A DNA stretch of 64,000 nt. Origin: Astrocystis sublimbata (lineage: Eukaryota; Ascomycota; Sordariomycetes; Xylariales; Xylariaceae). The translations under genes were made by a program, and so were the position numbers. The stretch's first letter is position 1, and every line of letters starts with the position of its first letter. Below the pieces are notes generated by a model that worked only from the letters and a program-made list of their open reading frames with translations, was not told where the DNA came from and made no database searches. Positions 56,939 to 64,000 of this stretch are shown here, one piece after another. Location: contig JAJNNY010000077.1 in the NCBI GenBank assembly GCA_022453515.1, forward strand, positions 1 through 64,000, given 5' to 3'.

Positions 56939-58888
56939 TCAAATATCCTTTCTAAAGAAATTCATATATCCTTGCTTATCCGATTCCAGCCTGACGAGAA
57001 CCCCTTTCGTCGTATCGTCCAAATCCTGCTGAGAATTCCACTGCATCATACTCATGTCCGAAGCCCTCCCCGCATCGTCCCGGACATTAGTCGCCAGATA
57101 GGCCAAGACGCTATCTTTCAGCAACGGCGTCCGTGACGAGACCACAACAGAGGAAACAAAGAGCAGCGTGATCAGCGCCGTTATCGCCACGGGGAGAATG
57201 AGCCATATGTACCGGACCCGTATATATCTCTCGTCGTAGAACGCCTGGCCAGGGATGTTGGTCACGTTGAAGTTCTCGTCCGGCGTGCTGCTTCGCATGA
57301 GGTTGGTCAGCGAGTCGGCCAAGCTATTGGTCATGTTCTGCAGGTCCTGCAGGTATAGCAGCCGGCCCGTGTTGAAGATGGACCCGTCAGCGAGTGCGAG
57401 GGCCTGGTCGAGTGCCGTCGTTGCTAGGAGCGAGTGGAGGTACTCCGTGAGGGCTTCGTAGGTGCCTTCGTCAAGCTCGTATCTCAGCCCAGTCTTGTTC
57501 GCTTGATATGTATAGCTCTGACTCCCTGCTATGGCGGCGTCGACTGTTGTGTTGAAGAGATAGTGCAGTGGCTCCGAAGTCTCCTCCGCGTACTTGACGA
57601 CGCCGCCCGGCTTGGTCGTTATACCCTTGTATGTCCGCGAGCACCAGAAAAAGCTAGCGAAGAAGGCATCGGCCTTGGGAGGCTCGAAGGTTGCCTCGGA
57701 GGTGGTTTTGGTGCTCGTGGAAGCCGCTCTGAGGGCAAAGAACTCGCCAACTTCGATGTTGGTTGTGTAGAAACCCGGTATGAACCCAGACTGGAGAATC
57801 TTGTTGCCGGAATTGAAGTCGACGCTCGGTATACGGAAGCTCAGGCTGGGTGTCACTGGGTACAATGCGGCAGCGAGTTCGGGGTTTCCACTGTGGTTGT
57901 TCGACATAGTGTAGTTGCACGTCGCATATGTCGTGTTTCCTCCCCCACCTGGTGCCGTTTCGCTTGCCATGTCGCAGCCGTCGCTAGCAACGGATGCGCT
58001 GTTCCAAGTGCTGCAAACGCCCATTGTTGTGATATTGTCCCAGGTGCATCGTGCTGCCTCGGGGGGACAGGAGAAGAATGAGTTGAAAGTTGACCCCTGT
58101 AGGGAATTCAAAACCTCAAGTTGAAATGGAATAATCTTTGTGTTCAGACCTGGAACATGTTAGCACGCCGACGAGACCGTGATGCAGATACGAGAATCAG
58201 ACGAGAAAGGGATTCAAGATTGGGCGTTAATACCTTGATCCTGGACTTGCAAGTTTGAACTCTTGGAGATGTATCCAGTTGCACTCCCCATATCAATAGT
58301 CCCATTGGTGACATTCGTTTCTTGAAGAGGAAACGCGAGGAGTTGCTGAGTAGTGATGTCGAGTCCCAGGGTCAATATGGTGACCAACGAGAGCCCTACA
58401 GCGATCAAGGCTTGCCAAAGATTGGAGACCTGGAACAAGAAGAGCAAGGAGCCCCAGGGGCCTCTGCTAGCACCATCAAACAGCTGCAGGTCTGATAGCT
58501 TCCGTGGTTTGCTACCGAAGTACCGCCATTTCAGCTGGCTTAGGCAGGACGCCGCTGGTACCAGCAACGCCGCCTTCGATATGGTCGTCAAAGCGGCTAT
58601 GACAGAGTTAGGTTGGACAGGCAACCCCCATTTTCTTAAGGGCGTGTTGTCGGTTGTCTTGAGGAGTGCTATAAGGCCGGCGGTTGATGCAATGGAGAGC
58701 ACAAGGGCGGAAATTTCCCACCACCACCATATCCGAAATACGGAAGTCGGTTCCCTGGCTGATTCGTTCGGAGGTTCCGCTCTGAAAGTGTCCGCTGGAT
58801 TATCGATCCGTACAAAATCCCCTCTCTTATCTCTCATTGTGGACAAGGGGAAGTCCATGTTTTGACGTGTTTTGAACCGATTATCCAT
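56939..58888 (-). CDS. DUF3176 family membrane protein
   Basis: Two exons, 58888-58234 and 58149-56939, total 1,866 nt and 621 residues. After a soluble N-terminus (about 50 residues) come FRIWWWWEISALVLSIAST, then AALTTISKAALLVPAASCLSQLKWRYF and LWQALIAVGLSLVTILTLG, the DUF3176 membrane core. A large, N-glycosylation-rich domain with paired cysteines follows (CPPEAARCTWDN, CSTWN, CDMAS, CNYTMSNNHSG). A final helix, YIWLILPVAITALITLLFVS, precedes a cytosolic tail. The layout is four membrane segments with an external loop between the third and fourth. DUF3176 proteins are numerous in filamentous fungi; their function is unknown. The extracytosolic cysteines suggest a surface role. Confidence 0.88.
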
Positions 58889-60294
58889 GAAATGACTGTC
58901 TGATTAGCATCGAGGTTGGATATCCCGAGTTGCCAGTGTCTTATACTCATTTCACACTCGAAGCACCAACTGAGTAAAGTAAAATATGCAGCGCTCAGGA
59001 GAAACAGTGGAGAGCTGCCACCAGATAGGAAAAAGCAATTTCGCATTTCTTGAGACTGCTTTTCAGCTTCGCTATCTTGTTGGGGGCCATAGACATACTT
59101 ATTCCCCTGCCTCTACCTAGTCAATGACTAGTCTTGGGTCTAGAGCTAGGTATGTCTAATTTTAGTACATCTGACTAAGCTAGTTTGGGAGTAGCCAACC
59201 AAGACTCTGGGGTTTGAACTTTGCCCAGCTTTTTCGTCTGACCGATCGTAGCAAGCGAGGCAAGGTCTCCCAGCTATCAAAATGACGTGGTCGGGCTTAT
59301 GGATGGATCTGGGGTGTAACCCGAATGCTTTGCCCCAATTAGGTAGTGTTCAACAAATGGCTTGTGATATTCAAGTCCTACGTAACAAGGACCGTACAAA
59401 GGAATACCTTTTTGCTGTATGATGGTTGTGATTGTGTCGTGATCCTATTTGTGATCTGCCTACTATGCAATTGCGGTACTGCGTGTTGTATATACACACA
59501 ATGTCGTATACCCAAGCATTGCGAATCTGCCACCTCTGGCTGGGGAGAATCCGTGCACGCAATCATTGGAGGCTGCTATGCAAGAGCCCACACGTCATAG
59601 ATTGAAGAGAGCCATGGTAGCTCGGAGTATCTGTAGGGCTGGCTGGTACCATGGATGGCATGGACTTATCGGGCGCTACTATTTCTGGTGACAAATTGTA
59701 CTACCAAGACCATTCGTTGTGCGGCAGCTACTTCTATATTTACCGAGCCGAACCTTGTATGGCTGCTTATTACCTTAGGCGCAAGTTTAAAGGACAATAA
59801 TTCGTTGTAGAAGAGCTCTAGTCTTGGATTGGGGGATTGGGTAGGGACTATCAGTATTAGCGTCTCTCTGGTGGTGGTTGTCAACTTGTCAGAAACGGAA
59901 CACGGGCGCTCGGTCCCTCGGTGTGAACTTAGCGTATCGATAGTACAGCGCGTATGACGTTTAGCGCGGTTGAGAGGCGCGCGTGAATTCTCCTTGCAAC
60001 ATCATTCACTTTATGCAGTCACGTGCAAGGCGAGACGTCTTGACTAAAGGAAAGATCGCACCAGACCGTGATTGAAAGTAAAACCGAGAACCTGCAAGTC
60101 TCTACAATAGTATGCAACAATGCCTGATAATACCATCAAAGACAGACCCAGTCCGGCAGAAAACCACTACAGATTATCTCAGAAGGCTCTCGTCGGACAC
60201 ACAAGGGTGCTGTTTAGGCAGGCATCAGACCACCTTTCATCCAAAGGCCTCCCGACTCCGGAAGCCCTCGCCATGCCATCGTCATTAGCCATGA
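58889..60294. other. gene-free stretch of 1.4 kb
   Basis: Between the DUF3176 gene start and the acidic hypothetical gene. Short open frames on both strands overlap and lack features. No supported gene. Confidence 0.45.
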
Positions 60295-61461
60295 TCATCC
60301 GTCCATCACACAGCCCGAATCGGCGAATCCATCATCAGCGTCCTCCATCTCCACATCCTCCTCCATGAGGAAATCATTATCCACATCCATGAGGAAATCA
60401 TCTTCCATGACGAACGCTGCCAAGCCTTCCGCTCCCGTATTCTTCGCCTCCAGCTGTTCCACAACCTTCTTCCTAACGCACATCTTCGGTCCATCAGAGT
60501 CATCCATTCTGTCTTCAAAATTTTCACTGATCAGCAGCACACGATCGCCAGCAAATCCGAACTCCATGACATCAATCCTGTCTGGGAACGGCAGGCGTCC
60601 GTAGTATATGCTCATCTCGCGGACGAGGAAGAACGCCTTGTAGCGCACCTCCTCGACGGGCTGCCACTCCGCCATGAGGAACATGATGGTCGGAACCGTG
60701 TTCTGGGAGTATGGATGCAGCTGGAGCATAGCCGTACATATGTTCTCATTGCCGGGGGAGAACTCGCCCATGATGACAGGCATCGCGAGGTCCAGCGCCA
60801 CCTGAAGGGCCTCGAGCTGGCGATCTTCGTTGGCGTGTCGAAGGATATCGGCATGCGGTTCTTCGAGGGTGGGGCCTTGGTCGGCTGCCTCAGGTTGAGG
60901 TTCGATGGCTGGACCGGGGCCGGAATTTTCGCAGGCAAGCTCTAGTTTTGCAACCCAGTCTCTTCCACGGGGTGGCTGAGGGACCGGCTCTGCATACTCT
61001 GGCTCGAGCAAGGTCGTAAAGTCCTCCAGCATCTGATCGTCTGCGGAGATATTCGGCCGTCTGTTGTCGGGGATGCCGAAGAATGACTCAGCCTGCACCT
61101 GAGAGAAGTCCCCTCTTAATGCTCGACCGAAAGGCTCGGGATCATACGCGAGCGGCAATACCAACAACGCTGGGTCGATAAGGTCCGGGGGACATTCGGC
61201 ATCATGGTCCGGTCTGCAAGGCAAAGGTCGAACAACCACAGGTCCGGAGTTCGCATAGCCATCCTCACGGTGCCCTGATCGGACTCCGTATGCTCCCGAG
61301 GTGAACAAGTTCTTCACTGTCGATGAGCGCGGGTAGGCCGCCGAAACTTGTCTCGATACATCAGCGATCCACTCCGAGCTCCTTTGCGTGTTATAAGGGA
61401 CGTTCGTTGCCTCATCACCATAGACTCCCCAAGGTACAGGGCAGAAACGGTAGGATGACAT
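60295..61461 (-). CDS. acidic hypothetical protein
   Basis: Uninterrupted 388-codon frame from the ATG at 61461 (MSSYRFCPVPWGVYGDEATN). The frame extends eight codons upstream with a GTG but no ATG. No domain is recognised. The middle part (LQVALDLAMPVIMGEFSPGN, then MFLMAEWQPVEEVRYKAFFL) looks folded. The C-terminus is a Met/Asp/Glu tail with a short internal repeat (DDFLMDVDNDFLMEEDVEM). No signal peptide or membrane helix. The length of the open frame and its coherent composition support a real, possibly lineage-specific gene. It neighbours the SIM-array protein on the same strand, but with 727 bases between them. Confidence 0.6.
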   Translation of the reverse strand: MSSYRFCPVPWGVYGDEATNVPYNTQRSSEWIADVSRQVSAAYPRSSTVKNLFTSGAYGVRSGHREDGYANSGPVVVRPLPCRPDHDAECPPDLIDPALLVLPLAYDPEPFGRALRGDFSQVQAESFFGIPDNRRPNISADDQMLEDFTTLLEPEYAEPVPQPPRGRDWVAKLELACENSGPGPAIEPQPEAADQGPTLEEPHADILRHANEDRQLEALQVALDLAMPVIMGEFSPGNENICTAMLQLHPYSQNTVPTIMFLMAEWQPVEEVRYKAFFLVREMSIYYGRLPFPDRIDVMEFGFAGDRVLLISENFEDRMDDSDGPKMCVRKKVVEQLEAKNTGAEGLAAFVMEDDFLMDVDNDFLMEEDVEMEDADDGFADSGCVMDG

Positions 61462-62188
61462 GTTGCGGATGGGGGATGGTATCACGGGGATTTCCGCCAG
61501 AGACCAGCGTATGTGATGCAGGTTGGGGTGAGGAATTCTGACGAGGGGAGATTGCTGCTTGCATCATAGGTACGCCTGGGGTTGGTGCTTCTTACAGGAG
61601 GGCCGAGGGCGCTGGTGGTATCATGATAGCGCGGTTCAGTTGCTCGAGTGAATGGCACGCCGCCACTCTCGGCTCTTGCAGTGGCAGGGTTGGACAGACG
61701 CGTGCGCGGTGAACCAATTTCCCAGGCGTAGCCGCCTAGTGCGGCCTATTTTCAGCTCTGTGGGAAAGACCTTAAGGGCCTACGTTGCAATTCATATCCG
61801 GTACGTACCTGATTATGAGGCTGTTATCACTTGGGTTCTGCTGAGCTCCAAGGTAGATCAAGTACCAAGTCAAGGCAGGGGGGGTTAGCAAACACCGCCG
61901 TGTTCTTACGTATCAATTTCTACAGACCAGGGTCAAGAGCAAGAGACAATAATTGGAATAGTGTCTTATTGTATGCAGTACTACAGCATGACGGATATCG
62001 CTATGCCAACGAGCCTTATGTATGTAAGCGCGACGCAAATAACGCACAACTCTTCTTTTGCATCGTCGAGAACACATCCAGTGGCCCCCAAAAGCTGACA
62101 AGTAAAGCAGTGTCACCTTAGTACAGAGGGAAAATGTCGTGCTCAGACACTTGGTAGCATCTTAGAGTCAGTGATCATGTGAGCATGT
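61462..62188. other. intergenic region
   Basis: Between the acidic protein gene and the stop of the next gene. No supported feature. Confidence 0.45.
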
Positions 62189-63638
62189 TCAGAGCTCCTC
62201 TTCCTCCTCTTCTTCCTCCTCTTCCTCCGCCTTCTCTCCTCTCTCCTCCAACAATCGCGCCGCCCAGGCTCCAAATGTCCTGTCCCCTATCATCGTGTGA
62301 TCCAACCATTCATCATCGCGTATGAGACGCACGAGCTTTCGAAATTCGAGGGATCCCTCGCGATTGGCGCAACGCAGAGCCTCGGCAACGACAGGCTCCC
62401 ATGTTCGTAAGGCATTGATGAAAAGAACCTCTAATTATATTGTGTTAGCAACGTCTGGTAGAGGAACTTGGCTGCCGAATGAACTTACGGACGAATTGCT
62501 CGTCTAGCTGCAAATTCCACTCAGATCGGACCCTCCGGCGGATCTTCTGACACGCTTGGAGAAAGTCTGTTCCCGAGGCGAAGTCGCATCGGTTAATGCC
62601 GACAAGTTCATCAAAAACTTGCCAGGCATTGAGATGGTCGTATGAGGTGTCGCGGGGTTTGCTGGGGGCCGAAGGGGGAGCTTTGGCTGGTGCCTTACCT
62701 TTTGCCTTAGCTGTTGGTTTCTTTTGAACAGACTGAGTCGACAAGGGCAAGTTGACCAGCTCGTTGTTCATTTTGTTCGAAGTGCCGTGCTCAGAACCCA
62801 TGACCATATCAGCGGTCTTTGCGACATTGTCATCTTCGACATTCACAAGTGCATTCCGATCGGCAAGGAAGGTCAGATCCTCTTTTTCAGCCTTGTTCTT
62901 CTTGACGGTCTCAATGAATCTCTTGATCAACTTGAGGTTCTTGTCATCGAACGCCTCGCTTGAAGCGTGGACACTTTTGGTGGAACCGCTCGCAATGTTG
63001 GTTTCCTTGGCCAATTCTTTCGGATCCTTGGAGGCATCATCCTCACCACGGAGGGGGGGAGATCGTGCCTGAAGAAATCGCTGACCACGAAAAGGCACAA
63101 CAGGGGGCTCCATGAATGATGATGACTTCTTCTCGCGTGCAATTCCCGCTTCTAGGGTAGAAATCAATCGTTGGAGCGGTTCCGGGACCGATTGGTGCGG
63201 GCCTGGGAGCACTGGCTGTTCGCGTTGCTGACGTGACATCATTCTTGCCTCGTCGAGAACAACTCCGTGAAGAGTAGTACCACTGGAAGAGCAAGGACCA
63301 CCGTTATCTGGAACATCAGGTTGGGCGTTCCGAACCTCCGAAGTGACCTGAGGGGTAGGTGCTTTTCCATGAATGACAGTGGATTGATGCGAATGGGGAG
63401 CCTCGACCATGTCCAGGTCAATGACAGTGGGTTGATGCGAACGCAAATCCTCAATCAAGTCGAGGTCAATGACAGTGGGTTGATGCGAATCCATGTCCAC
63501 GTCACTATCCGAATCGACTTGAGTTAGATCAACGAACCCTGGCTGACGCCTTGTAGGTGCCATGCGGGAAATGTTCCGGCGACTGCCACTAGGAGAGGAA
63601 GCAGACGAAGACGCCAAATCAATGATACGGGGCGGCAT
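62189..63638 (-). CDS. hypothetical protein with tandem SUMO-interaction-like motifs
   Basis: Two exons, 63638-62489 and 62430-62189, GTAAGT...AATTAG intron, total 1,392 nt and 463 residues. The N-terminus has a series of SIM-like cores: PRIIDLASS, GFVDLTQVDSDSD, HQPTVIDLDLIED and HQPTVIDLDMVEA. A fourth copy, HQSTVIHGKA, is degenerate. Several are followed by acidic or Ser residues, as in known SUMO-interaction motifs. A Lys/Pro/Ala stretch follows (KKPTAKAKGKAPAKAPPSAP). The C-terminal part is alpha-helical and conserved-looking (HLNAWQVFDELVGINRCDFA, VQVLFINALRTWEPVVAEAL, RLIRDDEWLDHTMIGD) and ends in a Glu run. No RING, SAP or other named domain seen. Possible SUMO-dependent nuclear factor (inference). 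Confidence 0.7.
63373..63500 (-). repeat. 48-bp coding tandem repeat (SIM array)
   Basis: The motif atgacagtgg(g/a)ttgatgcg starts at about 63373, 63421 and 63469, a 48-base period, encoding the 16-residue unit SHQPTVIDLDxxExxx. The third (low-coordinate) copy has drifted. Confidence 0.85.
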
Positions 63639-64000
63639 GTTTCCGACGTAAGTGAAACTCCACTGGGTAATACTGGATGAAATCTGTCGGATGAGTCGTG
63701 GTTGGGGTTAAGGAATTGTGTGAGTGTAAGAGTAAAAGTTGTGCAGTAGATGGAGTTGAGATGCAAAAGCTGGGGAGTAGCGTTTCATCCAAGAAGACGA
63801 ATTGATATTTTCTCACATCAAACCGCCTGTGTGAAAAGTCGAGGGCAGGCGACGATAGGACCTCAGTTGCAACAGTCGGAATGCACGAGCGGTCGACTAG
63901 TTCTGACTGGGCGAGGAGGGACGAGAAGAGGAGCTGGGTTGCAGAGGAAAGCAGGCAAGGGAAGTGGTTGCGAACTCCAAAGGATGTTTGTGCATGCCAC
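63639..64000. other. upstream region at window edge
   Basis: Upstream of the SIM-array gene. No feature supported. Confidence 0.5.

Noticed and set aside
59346..59600. 84-codon Cys-rich plus-strand frame, looked like a secreted peptide
   Set aside because: No proper signal peptide at its start; cysteines come from a generic hydrophobic stretch; overlapping frames on the other strand.
60120..60368. 82-codon plus-strand ATG frame overlapping the 3' end of the acidic protein gene
   Set aside because: Overlaps antisense coding sequence, ends in low-complexity Pro/His, no family match.
1..64000. CRISPR arrays, rRNA, tRNA and complete transposons
   Set aside because: No regular spacer repeats, rRNA-like blocks, clear T-arm signals or transposase/reverse-transcriptase motifs were seen by eye; a tRNA search program was not available.

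Overview
The window is nuclear DNA of a filamentous ascomycete (Pezizomycotina, most likely Sordariomycetes; species not determined). Genes are monocistronic on both strands. Introns are short (about 46-110 nt, GT...AG, sometimes with a visible CTAAC-type branch point). Typical filamentous-fungal families are present: HET, NACHT/NLR-like, DUF3176, small secreted Cys-rich proteins, Skt5/Chs4 and COQ4. I rebuilt spliced models by hand. Every intron-containing model below closes to a whole number of codons, except the two genes I call broken.

Layout. 0-5.3 kb: a secreted GH3 hydrolase, a frame-broken HET gene and a Rei1-like zinc-finger paralogue. 6.6-14.2 kb is a housekeeping block: LRP1/Rrp47, a ketopantoate-reductase-like protein, MIX17/CHCHD2-10, COQ4, and PDCD5 with an 8-nt microexon. 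14.2-29.6 kb is an accessory block: three small secreted proteins, a membrane-tailed sulfotransferase-like protein, a 1,359-residue NACHT NLR-like protein and a broken kinase-like gene. 29.6-48.4 kb: an AAA+ ATPase, the chitin-synthase activator SKT5/CHS4 with a CaaX box, CBP4, a SET-domain methyltransferase, a DCAF11-like WD40 protein, SSS1 (Sec61 gamma) and a CPSF6-like RRM protein. 48.9-58.9 kb is a second accessory block: a C2H2 zinc-finger protein, a DUF7580-subtilisin fusion protease, a compact protein with gasdermin-like features, and a DUF3176 membrane protein. 60.3-63.6 kb: two unrecognised acidic proteins, one carrying a tandem array of SUMO-interaction-like motifs.

Most interesting unit. 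The 48.9-56.5 kb block joins a zinc-finger protein head-to-head with a subtilase that has a full Asp/His/Ser triad, and that subtilase tail-to-tail with a 302-residue protein resembling the gasdermin N-terminal fold. This parallels the known fungal het-Q1/het-Q2 arrangement, in which a gasdermin-like pore former is activated by a neighbouring subtilisin-like protease. The locus is therefore a candidate regulated cell-death (allorecognition or immune) module. The HET, NLR-like and kinase-like genes in the same window fit a region rich in such functions; that reading is inference.
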